DNA of 11,047 nt from Desulfobacteraceae bacterium (GTDB lineage Bacteria > Desulfobacterota > DSM-4660 > Desulfatiglandales > Desulfatiglandaceae). Below, one piece after another: positions 1 to 5,378 of this stretch. A program made the translations under genes and the position numbers. The stretch is from positions 4,844,340 to 4,855,386 of the forward strand of contig CP070700.1 of NCBI GenBank assembly GCA_020349865.1, read 5' to 3'. Positions within the stretch are counted from its first letter, which is position 1. Each line of letters opens with the position of its first letter. The notes beneath the pieces were generated by a model. The model saw only the letters and a program-made list of their open reading frames with translations, did not search any database and had not been told where the DNA came from.

Positions 1-1
1 G

Positions 2-187
2 GGGGTAGCAGCAGTTGCGTTCGGCACCCAGAAACCCCGAAAGAGCGCATGCCTGGTGGAGGTGAACAGGCGCTTTGGCAGTAGTGACAAAATTCTGGTA
101 AAATTCCTGCGTGGTGGTAAGATTCTGGAGACGACCATTGATCTGTCGGACACCCGCAGGAATTTTATTGAAGCGATTAAGGATTAG
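2..187 (+). CDS. C-terminal end of an unrecognised protein (5' truncated by window)
   Basis: An open frame runs from the first full codon in the window to a TAG at 185-187, giving 61 residues. Their composition is soluble and basic-acidic, with an alternating pattern in the middle (KILVKFLRGGKILETTIDL) that suggests two beta strands, and an end in FIEAIKD. There is no membrane segment or recognisable motif. The start lies upstream of the window. It converges on the khpA relic, with 26 bases between the two stops. I do not recognise the family and assign no function. It is called as coding because the frame is open throughout and the residues look natural, but 61 codons is a short test. Confidence 0.5.
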   Translation, partial: GVAAVAFGTQKPRKSACLVEVNRRFGSSDKILVKFLRGGKILETTIDLSDTRRNFIEAIKD

Positions 188-213
188 GCGTCGGTTGTCA
201 GATAATTACAATG

Positions 214-444
214 TTATTCTATTATCTCCAGTACACATCGCTTTTTCAATTTCGCAGAGGCTCCAGTGAGTATTGTTCTCATGGCTTCGGCTGTGCGCCC
301 GCGCTTGCCGATCACTTTTCCAAAATCCTCTTTAGCCACCCTCAGCTCAATCACAGAGATCCGATGTCATTTTTTTTCTGTTACCATCACTTCCTCTGGT
401 TTATCCACGAGCGCTTTGGCAATTAGTTCAATCAACTCTTTCAT
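214..444 (-). pseudogene. khpA: KhpA-type KH-domain RNA-binding protein with an in-frame TGA
   Basis: Reading from ATG at 444 gives MKELIELIAKALVDKPEEV, the typical KhpA (YlqC) N-terminus, and ends with TAA at 214-216 after 76 codons, the family's usual length. The KH-domain GxxG loop is present as VIGKRGRT, followed by the helix [14 protein letters not shown] and a normal end (LEIIE). KhpA is a small cytoplasmic RNA chaperone, often paired with KhpB. Codon 26 (367-369) is TGA, and the frame is the same before and after it. By recalled family comparison the position usually holds glycine in the loop before the SVIEL strand, so a GGA to TGA change would explain it. The codon follows an eight-A run (coding strand) at 370-377. 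A good Shine-Dalgarno (AGAGGTGA) precedes the ATG. It lies outside the usual rpsP-khpA-rimM-trmD context, so a second copy may exist. Alternatives are a sequence error or readthrough. The family call is firm; the pseudogene status is less so. Confidence 0.8.
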
Positions 445-559
445 TTCAAATCACCTCTATGCAGGATTTTTTGTAACAGTTTAGTGCTTTGACATAATCA
501 TCATTGGAATATCGGGCCTTTTCGTACTATTTTCAAACCATTAAACTTTTACGATTTTT
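445..559. other. Short intergenic stretch between PH-domain gene and khpA relic
   Basis: This AT-rich stretch holds the khpA ribosome-binding site (AGAGGTGA on the minus strand, about six bases from the ATG). I see no convincing promoter pair or hairpin terminator, so whether khpA is transcribed with the PH-domain gene or alone cannot be decided. Confidence 0.4.
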
Positions 560-1042
560 CTAAATATTTGAGTTCCTGTTACCGCTATTTCTTGTGATGA
601 GCCCGTCACCTTCTGGCTGCAAATGAGGCGCCATCCCCGCCAATTCCATGAGAAAAAATTCCTTGTTTTCCGGAGATATTAAAGCAAAGGTTGACCGCCC
701 GTCTTTTCTGTAAATGATCTGCAGCCGATCCAACGACCATGCCGGGGCACTCAACGGGTTTCTTGTAGGCCGCACAGTTTCAATGGACGACAGGGGAATC
801 TAATATTGAATAAACAAACCACTCCTTATGCGTAACCCGGATGGTTTAATTTCGTAAAATACCGGATAAGCAAGCATCAGGATTACAGCCCCGTAGAACA
901 GGGTTGTAAGACCCAGAATCCATGTTGCGGGATGGTGTATCCCTTTTGTTACAAAATGGTATATTCCCATTCCCAAAACGGCAAGTCCAGCTGACAATAC
1001 AATCAATACGAGCCAGGAATCTTTCTTGGATTTATAAATCAT
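560..1042 (-). pseudogene. Two-helix membrane protein with bacterial PH domain (YyaB/DUF1200 type), in-frame TAG
   Basis: From ATG at 1042 the frame encodes two hydrophobic helices (about residues 11-31 and 39-63). A YyaB-like bacterial PH domain follows, recognisable by YEIKPSGLRIRSG, then IPLSSIETVRPTRNPLSAPA, SLDRLQIIY, and LISPENKEFF. The frame closes with TAG at 560-562. Codon 81 (800-802) is also TAG and sits exactly between GLFIQY and IPLSSI, inside the conserved core. The two halves are in the same frame, so one substitution (for example AAG to TAG) accounts for the break. Total length is 160 codons plus stop, including the internal TAG, which is near the family norm. The function of such proteins is poorly known; they are small inner-membrane proteins. 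No strong ribosome-binding site is visible before the ATG. The gene begins 114 bases after the HdrD-like gene, on the same strand. Alternatives are sequence error or suppression of the amber codon. Confidence 0.72.
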
Positions 1043-1103
1043 AGAGGCCCACTTATTCTGTCACTCTCAGAACGCTAATCAACCTCTGTTGGAACTTTTC
1101 TAG

Positions 1104-1122
1104 CGGTTAACCGATTATTAAC
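1104..1122. promoter_or_regulatory. Candidate operator: CGGTTAACCG palindrome followed by TTATTAAC
   Basis: A perfect 10-base palindrome CGGTTAACCG (1104-1113) is followed by ATTATTAAC. GTTAA and TTAAC arms are thus repeated across a seven-base spacer. The site is about 62-80 bases upstream of the PH-domain gene start and shares TTATTAAC with the sites near dsrE2 and marR. That it is a MarR-protein operator is inference. Confidence 0.35.
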
Positions 1123-1156
1123 CTTCAAAAATAAAGACGTAAAAACCCTTTCTTTT

Positions 1157-2410
1157 TTATTGAACCAGGGCATCAACGATCATGGAGCTCAAGAACTGAA
1201 CGTCTACGCCCATCTTATAATGATCGTTCAGGTTACTCAGCTGAGTATGGCAGTTCTCGCAAGCGGTGGCAAGAATTGTTGCGTTTGTTACCTTGATTTG
1301 ATCAACCTTGACCTTTGCTGATTTCATCCGAAAATCAAGTGTCTCTTCGCCCAAGGCTACCAACCCACCTCCTCCCCCACAGCACCAGTTGTATCGCGGA
1401 TCGGGAGTCATTTCACGAAAATCATCGGTCAGGTGCTGAAGGATATAGCGAGGCTCATCGATCACCCCGGCATTTCTTGCTATCTGACATGGATCGTGGT
1501 AGGTGACGGGTTCGTGGAATTTTGACTTGTCTAACTTAATTCGGCCTTCCCTGATATACCGGGCGTGAACTTCAGTGATGGAAGTCACCTTGAAAGGAGG
1601 TTTGCCTGACATCTGCTTCATGACTCTGAATGCCGTTCCGCACTCACAGATACAGACTTCTTTCACCTTAAGCCGTTTCGCCTCGTTCACGATGCGATCC
1701 ATAATGAGTTTCGTCCTGGTGGGATCACCCACAAAAGCACCGAAATTGACCGCTTCAAAAAAGCTCAAAGTCCAGTTCTCACCTGCCGCATTGAAAATAG
1801 CTGCTGCTGGAACGATAGAGTGGGAGCCGGCCAGAGCCACATAAAGAAGATCTGCCCCCTCAACATCGACTGGGATGGCGGTCTCCCCAGCCTCCATTTT
1901 CCATTTTTTGACAACTTCCGCTTCAAGATTCTTAAGGCCTTCAAGGAAGCCCTCTTTAAATAGCTCCAGAGACTTGCCCTTTTCAATGGAAGTATCGGCT
2001 AACAGTGTCAGAATCTCCGGTTCTGCCTTGGCACCGACAAGAAGTAGCTTGGCGATAGACATGATCATCTGGGTGTCAATCCCAAATGGACAATATACCA
2101 TGCAGCGTCTGCAACCTGTGCAGGAGTAAGCAGCTTCATAGAGCTCTTCGAGGGCCATGTCGGTCAACTCTTTGGCCTCTCCCACAGATGGCCACAGCGT
2201 TCCCTGCCCTTTGAAATATTTCTTGTAAATTCTACGGACAATTTCGGCCCTGTGCGCGGCAATGTACTTAACATGGGGCATGGATTCGTGAACGTGACAG
2301 GCATTAGTGCAAACGCCGCATCTGGAGCACGTCTCCAAATAAAATCTCATGGCCTCATTCAGTTTGTCTTGGAAGAGTTTCAGCAACTCATCTCGTGTTT
2401 TTTGATCCAT
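1157..2410 (-). CDS. HdrD/DsrK/TmcB-like iron-sulfur protein (heterodisulfide-reductase family)
   Basis: This 417-residue cytoplasmic-face electron-transfer protein has a ferredoxin-like domain with two CxxCxxCxxxC motifs (C28/C31/C34/C38 and C97/C100/C103/C107), each expected to bind a [4Fe-4S] cluster. After a linker, the C-terminal half has the CCG-domain residues C308, C343-C344 in a CCGGGGG stretch, and C384xxC387, the signature of the non-cubane cluster of HdrB/HdrD. The earlier half-repeat lacks CCG (AVNFGAF near residues 220-226) and ends in CICECG (253-258), as I recall for DsrK. So one complete CCG site is predicted. The length fits TmcB/HdrD-like proteins better than the longer DsrK. 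The ATG overlaps the stop of the cytochrome b gene by one base (TAATG) with AGAGGT upstream, so the two are translationally coupled. It probably takes electrons from, or gives them to, the cytochrome b and acts on a disulfide, trisulfide or persulfide. The substrate is not visible in the sequence. Confidence 0.9.
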   Translation of the reverse strand: MDQKTRDELLKLFQDKLNEAMRFYLETCSRCGVCTNACHVHESMPHVKYIAAHRAEIVRRIYKKYFKGQGTLWPSVGEAKELTDMALEELYEAAYSCTGCRRCMVYCPFGIDTQMIMSIAKLLLVGAKAEPEILTLLADTSIEKGKSLELFKEGFLEGLKNLEAEVVKKWKMEAGETAIPVDVEGADLLYVALAGSHSIVPAAAIFNAAGENWTLSFFEAVNFGAFVGDPTRTKLIMDRIVNEAKRLKVKEVCICECGTAFRVMKQMSGKPPFKVTSITEVHARYIREGRIKLDKSKFHEPVTYHDPCQIARNAGVIDEPRYILQHLTDDFREMTPDPRYNWCCGGGGGLVALGEETLDFRMKSAKVKVDQIKVTNATILATACENCHTQLSNLNDHYKMGVDVQFLSSMIVDALVQ

Positions 2411-3123
2411 TATTGACCTCTTCGCAGCTTATTCATAGGCAATGCCAGGAATGAATGCATAATCTTGCTGAATGGGAAAAACATGAGAAACAGATTTGCA
2501 AAAAAAACATGTAAGACCAGCATGAAAGAATGACCCGACAATGTCAGATTGGCGGATAATTCGGGTCTCAACAATAGGAGACTGGAGAGGTACAATCGAT
2601 AATCTTCGACTGATAGATCTCCATATTCATACCACCTTCTTGCCCAGTCCAGCTCGCTGCCAAAGATGACGGTGAGAAACAGCAAGATGAGAAGGTAGTA
2701 ATCTTCGGGAACCGACAACTCTCTGTTTGGTGATACGAATCGCCTGAATAGAAAAAACAGTAAAGCAACAGATAGGATCAACCCCAAAAAGCCTTTTCCT
2801 AAAAACACTTCATGTTCGATAACCTGAAAAATTCTGAAATCATCGATCAGTTCTACATGCCCTATTATGAGAAGAAAAAAACAGATGTGAAACAACATTA
2901 GAAAAACCCACAAGACTGGATTGTGTCTTCGAACAGTGGGCAACAGGAAAGTGTCATGAAAGGCCCAAAGCAACTTAGGCTGTTTTTCAGGAAAAATTTG
3001 CAGTGTTGCCGGGTGCTTTGGTTCCCGAAACATCTTCACAAGTCTTAGGCCGGTGCCCAGAAAGAAGACAGCAAAAGCAATGTATACCATGGGTACTAAT
3101 ATGACGTAATACACTGTCTCCAC
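2410..3123 (-). CDS. NarI/DsrM-like membrane cytochrome b subunit
   Basis: This 237-residue protein has about five membrane helices (roughly residues 5-29, 69-92, 111-129, 142-155 and 197-219). Histidines lie at 79 and 89 in the second helix and at 205 and 223 near the end. These spacings (10 and 18) equal those of the four heme ligands of E. coli NarI (56/66 and 187/205), so two b-type hemes are predicted. Such subunits exchange electrons with the quinone pool and anchor an iron-sulfur partner, as in NarI, DsrM, HdrE and TmcC. The chosen start is GTG at 3123, with a strong AGGGGGG run about five bases upstream and no better ATG. It lies 69 bases after tusA, separated by a 10-bp hairpin, and overlaps the HdrD-like gene by one base. 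Loss of a soluble partner is unlikely because the pair is intact. The exact subfamily is uncertain. Confidence 0.87.
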   Translation of the reverse strand: METVYYVILVPMVYIAFAVFFLGTGLRLVKMFREPKHPATLQIFPEKQPKLLWAFHDTFLLPTVRRHNPVLWVFLMLFHICFFLLIIGHVELIDDFRIFQVIEHEVFLGKGFLGLILSVALLFFLFRRFVSPNRELSVPEDYYLLILLFLTVIFGSELDWARRWYEYGDLSVEDYRLYLSSLLLLRPELSANLTLSGHSFMLVLHVFFANLFLMFFPFSKIMHSFLALPMNKLRRGQ

Positions 3124-3158
3124 ATTATCCCCCCTATTCGACCGAAATAATCAGCTGT

Positions 3159-3182
3159 GTGTGCCCCACCATTGGGGCACAC
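3159..3182 (-). promoter_or_regulatory. Intercistronic hairpin between tusA and the cytochrome b gene
   Basis: GTGTGCCCCA (3159-3168) pairs perfectly with TGGGGCACAC (3173-3182) around a four-base loop. It begins 10 bases after the tusA stop. No T-run follows in the transcribed direction, so it is a poor intrinsic terminator. A partial attenuator, or an RNA-processing or stabilising element that lets the sulfur carriers be made in excess of the membrane subunits, is more likely (inference). Confidence 0.55.
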
Positions 3183-3192
3183 TTATTAGTCT

Positions 3193-3435
3193 CTAAGCAG
3201 CCCGTTTGATATAAAACTTAATGAGCCCGTTATCTTGATCGGTCTTCAGTATTTCATTGCCACTGGTTTTAGCCCAGGCAGGGAAATCTGCCAATGAGCC
3301 GGGATCCGTCGTAATAGCCTCAACAACCTGGCCGACTTCGACTTCTTTAATCCCCTTGCTTATCTTCACCACTGGCATTGGACATGGCAGCCCCTTTAAA
3401 TCCATTACCTTATCAACTTTAATCTCTTCAGTCAT
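3193..3435 (-). CDS. tusA: TusA-family sulfur carrier protein
   Basis: This 80-residue TusA/SirA-like protein has the diagnostic CPxP motif (LPCPMP, C18) after DLKG. The fold pattern is normal (VVKISKGIKEVEVGQVVEAI, then TDPGSLADFPAWAK). C18 would carry persulfide sulfur in the cytoplasm and pass it to or from partners such as DsrE-type proteins. The chosen start is ATG at 3435, because a clear AGGAGGG lies five bases upstream; the frame stays open to a GTG at 3459, but that would place the ribosome-binding site inside the gene. It ends in TAG. It lies 30 bases after dsrE2 on the same strand, an established pairing (rhd-tusA-dsrE2 in sulfur oxidisers). Whether it serves sulfur dissimilation, tRNA thiolation or molybdenum-cofactor work cannot be told from its sequence, but the context favours dissimilatory or redox sulfur transfer. 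Confidence 0.92.
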   Translation of the reverse strand: MTEEIKVDKVMDLKGLPCPMPVVKISKGIKEVEVGQVVEAITTDPGSLADFPAWAKTSGNEILKTDQDNGLIKFYIKRAA

Positions 3436-3465
3436 TTTTACCCTCCTATTATAAGACACTTATGT

Positions 3466-4071
3466 TTATATAAAAAGCTGAACCTTACTGTTCTGCGCTT
3501 CTTCCATGAATTTTGCGACGCCCGCGTAACTCAAACCGGGATAATCGATCATCTCTTCCCTTTTAAATCCCATGAGATCCATGGACATCTCGCATACAAA
3601 AATACGAACACCGAGTTCTGCGGCTAATTCCAACATCTGTTCCAAGGACGCGACGTTCTTCTTTTTCATAAGTGATTTCATCATGGCCGTGCCCATACCG
3701 CCCATATTCATTTTTGAGAGCTTCACATCGGCCGTTCCTGTGGGCAGCATGGATCCAAAAATCTTCCCCATGATATCCTTTCCGCCGACCTTCTTCCCTT
3801 TGTCTCTAAGGATGGGTGTGCCCCAGAAGGTGAAAAACATTACCACATCCATACCCATGGCAACTGCTCCGGTTGCAATAACAAGTGAAGCCAACACTTT
3901 GTCCAGATCACCGCTAAACATAATAATAGAAAGTTTATTCACCGGGGTCGCCCCGGAAAGTGATTGTAGCTGGGTCTTTAATTCAGAAACCTGCCTTTCG
4001 ATGTCCTCAATTTTCACACTATTTTCATCTGACAGCGCCAGATCAGGCTTTCTTGCAGCATTTTCTGTCAT
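3466..4071 (-). CDS. dsrE2: DsrE2-type sulfur-transfer protein (DsrE/DsrF/DrsH-like)
   Basis: This 201-residue protein has a charged, coiled-coil-like N-terminal segment (about residues 20-38) before a DsrE2 domain. The domain is marked by KLSIIMFSGDLDKVLASLVI, the hydrophobic GAVAMGMDVVMFFTFWG, the methionine-rich KMNMGGMGTAMM, and the conserved cysteine C160 in FVCEMSMD. That cysteine is the expected persulfide carrier. It is a sulfurtransferase partner of TusA, soluble or attached to the inner membrane face; the hydrophobic stretch at 61-85 is typical of the family. The start is supported by GAGGAGG six bases before ATG 4071. It is the second gene of the cluster, 107 bases after marR and 30 before tusA. 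A GTTAA/TTAAC element lies 30-44 bases upstream of its ATG. The family call is strong; its physiological donor and acceptor are unknown. Confidence 0.9.
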   Translation of the reverse strand: MTENAARKPDLALSDENSVKIEDIERQVSELKTQLQSLSGATPVNKLSIIMFSGDLDKVLASLVIATGAVAMGMDVVMFFTFWGTPILRDKGKKVGGKDIMGKIFGSMLPTGTADVKLSKMNMGGMGTAMMKSLMKKKNVASLEQMLELAAELGVRIFVCEMSMDLMGFKREEMIDYPGLSYAGVAKFMEEAQNSKVQLFI

Positions 4072-4100
4072 GATATCCTCCTCATTTAGTTTTTAAGTTT

Positions 4101-4115
4101 GTTAACGTTATTAAC
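4101..4115. promoter_or_regulatory. Candidate operator upstream of dsrE2
   Basis: GTTAACGTTATTAAC contains the inverted arms GTTAA and TTAAC with a five-base spacer, in a size range plausible for a MarR-family dimer site. It lies 30-44 bases before the dsrE2 start, where it could block a promoter or leader. Related elements occur near marR and the PH-domain gene. No firm -35/-10 pair can be assigned in the gap. Binding is inferred. Confidence 0.42.
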
Positions 4116-4149
4116 ATTAAAAAACAGGGTAATTGCTTTCCCTTCTTGG

Positions 4150-4178
4150 ACTTTCCGGATAGAGACTTTTCGGAAAGT
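4150..4178 (-). terminator. Hairpin directly after marR stop
   Basis: ACTTTCCG (4150-4157) and CGGAAAGT (4171-4178) form an eight-bp stem with a 13-base loop, starting at the base next to the marR stop codon. A T-run appears only well downstream (about 4120-4125, TTTTTT on the transcribed strand). It may be a weak terminator or attenuator separating marR from dsrE2, or chance. Confidence 0.28.
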
Positions 4179-4658
4179 TTATATCAATTGTTCTTTGACC
4201 GCTTCCATGGCAGTCCTGAGGGATTCGAGGTGAGAGAGAACGTTTTTTCTTTCACCAATGCTCATTTGCAAAAGTAATTTGCGATGTATTTCCTGCTGGA
4301 AAGCTTCTATCTCGGCTGATTTTTTTTGCCCTGACTGTGTCAGGCTGATGAGTCTGATCCTCGCGTCTTTCGGGTCATTAATGCTTTCAACAAGGCGTTT
4401 TTCAACGAGACCATTAATGATTTTGGTGACGCGGCTTTTAGCCACCTCCAGTCTTTCGGCAATACCCTTGACGGTTAAGTATCGTTCCCCATCGAACAGC
4501 ATCAAGCACTTCAGTTCGGAATAAAGCAGGCCGAACTTCTGGGACTCATAAAGTTTGCGGTCCTCACAGCACTGAATTATCTCTCTAATGAGACCTTTCA
4601 GTCTTAGGGTCTGATAACTTAAGAGCTCTTCATTGATTTTGGAGTCTTTTTCGTTCAT
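4179..4658 (-). CDS. MarR-family winged-helix transcription regulator
   Basis: With the start at ATG 4658 the protein has 159 residues. It has an N-terminal dimerisation helix (about 8-30), a winged helix with recognition helix near 73-88 (VAKSRVTKIINGLVEK), the wing at about 92-110 with the MarR-typical DPKDAR and L-T-x-x-G pattern, and a C-terminal dimerisation helix pair. The frame is open farther to a TTG at 4697, but that TTG is the first half of a TTGACA promoter box, so the shorter form is preferred; no clear Shine-Dalgarno is visible. Cysteines at 30, 31 and 51 could allow thiol or persulfide sensing, which is speculation. It lies upstream of dsrE2 on the same strand and is the obvious candidate regulator of the cluster and of itself. 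The ligand is unknown. Confidence 0.87.
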   Translation of the reverse strand: MNEKDSKINEELLSYQTLRLKGLIREIIQCCEDRKLYESQKFGLLYSELKCLMLFDGERYLTVKGIAERLEVAKSRVTKIINGLVEKRLVESINDPKDARIRLISLTQSGQKKSAEIEAFQQEIHRKLLLQMSIGERKNVLSHLESLRTAMEAVKEQLI

Positions 4659-4659
4659 A

Positions 4660-4667
4660 TTATTAAC
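4660..4667. promoter_or_regulatory. TTATTAAC element at the marR start
   Basis: The octamer TTATTAAC seen at the two other candidate operators occurs in the same orientation between the putative marR -10 and its ATG. A repressor bound here would cover the transcription start, consistent with autoregulation. Only half of the inverted repeat is clear, so confidence is low. Confidence 0.3.
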
Positions 4668-4668
4668 T

Positions 4669-4697
4669 AATTTAGCTATATCTTTACGCCATGTCAA
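4669..4697 (-). promoter_or_regulatory. Putative marR promoter
   Basis: TTGACA (4692-4697) is a perfect -35 hexamer. A 17-base spacer leads to TAAATT (4669-4674), a four-of-six -10. Transcription would begin near 4662, leaving only a few bases before ATG 4658, so the message would be nearly leaderless. The missing Shine-Dalgarno fits this. Confidence 0.42.
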
Positions 4698-4925
4698 GCA
4701 TTTATTTTAAAATAATTTTTGTTCCATAGTTAATTTATTGATTTTAATAGTTTTTAAAGGCAATATAAATTACTGCAAAACGAGTAAAAAGGCAATAATG
4801 TTAACGATTCCTTGATGATTCATCCGGCTAATGAGTACGCCTCGACACAACACCTGGTTGCGGGGTTGAAGGTTGAAGCGGTCTTTTCTGAGTGACTGCT
4901 GGAAGGACTTCGTGATTTCAGGCTG
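4698..4925. other. Gene-free stretch upstream of marR
   Basis: The first 100 bases are very AT-rich and contain another GTTAAC (4800-4805). From about 4820 the composition becomes more balanced and may be further decayed remains of the element at 4926-5265. I see no open frame with a convincing protein, no RNA gene and no terminator. Confidence 0.5.
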
Positions 4926-5144
4926 TTATGGGATGGGGGACCCCTGGAGCCACCGCCAACCATCTTTAGCTAATTTGAGTAAGAATTCTCTCTTGTCACA
5001 CCGGTGAGCTATTGACCAGGCATGTCCAGGGATGAGACGGGTTTTCCAGCAGCCTACAGCGTGAACCGACCATATGAACGGTTGATTTTCGTGATTTCGG
5101 AGTTTAAGTTTGATGTACTCGTAAAAAGTCATTTCACCTGTCAT
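4926..5144 (-). pseudogene. Decayed N-terminal fragment of a REP-associated (Y1/RAYT-like) transposase
   Basis: The 72-codon open frame contains RLIPGHAWSIAHRCDKREF, then LLKLAKDGWRWLQ (4944-5039). I recall this pattern from the start of REP-associated tyrosine transposases (PGxxWHITHRCxKREFLLKFxxDRxRW). The catalytic part with the HxH motif and tyrosine does not follow: the frame ends eight codons later. The histidine expected after W is replaced by S-I-A-H, so the copy is degraded as well as truncated. The first 14 or so codons come from the palindromic repeat and are probably not native protein. Full family members are about 200-330 residues. Its position beside the palindrome is what the RAYT/REP system would leave. 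This identification rests on recalled family sequence. Confidence 0.45.
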
Positions 5145-5265
5145 TGCGAGCGAAGCGAAGCAATCTCAGTTGGTATAACTAGTTGAAATAAAGAGATTGC
5201 TTCGTCGCTTCACTCCTCGCAATGACCGTTCATAAGACTTTTTGCGAAACTATCAAGTTTGAGTG
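5101..5265. repeat. REP/MITE-like imperfect palindrome (GCGAAGCGAAGCAATC type)
   Basis: The left arm TCATTGCGAG followed by CGAAGCGAAGCAATCTC (5141-5167) is matched in inverted orientation by 5193-5225, which carries a six-base longer variant. The loop is about 25 bases. Inverted similarity continues outward: GACTTTTTACGA on the minus strand at 5119-5130 against GACTTTTTGCGA at 5236-5247, then ATCAA in both, so the whole element spans about 165 bases. This core repeat is one I recognise from many anaerobic bacterial genomes. The outer arms look like an older nested palindrome or remains of a small non-autonomous element. It lies between the transposase relic and the frameshifted membrane gene, and supplies a false ATG at 5222. 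Confidence 0.78.
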
Positions 5266-5378
5266 GACAAAAAAGTTAGCTTTTGCCGGCGAATGTAAGC
5301 TCTCAAAGGAAATTGCAACAGCTACTTTGACGCAACAGCGCAATCTGCTTTTTTTTACTCTTTCTACGACCGCAAAAC

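Noticed and set aside
70..420. Exact 11-base repeat GCGCTTTGGCA at 70-80 and 410-420
   Set aside because: Both copies lie within coding sequence, flanks do not match, and such a match can occur by chance.
211..484. Two plus-strand open frames of about 70 codons
   Set aside because: They are opposite-strand shadows of the khpA gene, which has a recognisable protein and ribosome-binding site.
214..1042. Alternative genetic code or Sec/Pyl use as explanation for the in-frame TGA and TAG
   Set aside because: TGA and TAG both end other intact genes in the window, the affected positions are not catalytic, and two different codons are involved; mutation or error is simpler.
3436..3459. Longer TusA form starting at GTG 3459
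   Set aside because: It would include the AGGAGGG ribosome-binding site as codons; the ATG at 3435 is correctly spaced from it.
5141..5225. Palindromic repeat read as a CRISPR unit or intrinsic terminator
   Set aside because: There is a single inverted pair with no spaced direct repeats, and no T-run follows on either strand.
5222..5378. ATG at 5222 as the start of a 242-residue membrane protein
   Set aside because: The ATG lies in the REP palindrome arm and the first 60 codons do not look like protein; a start at 5379 in another frame gives a sensible first helix.
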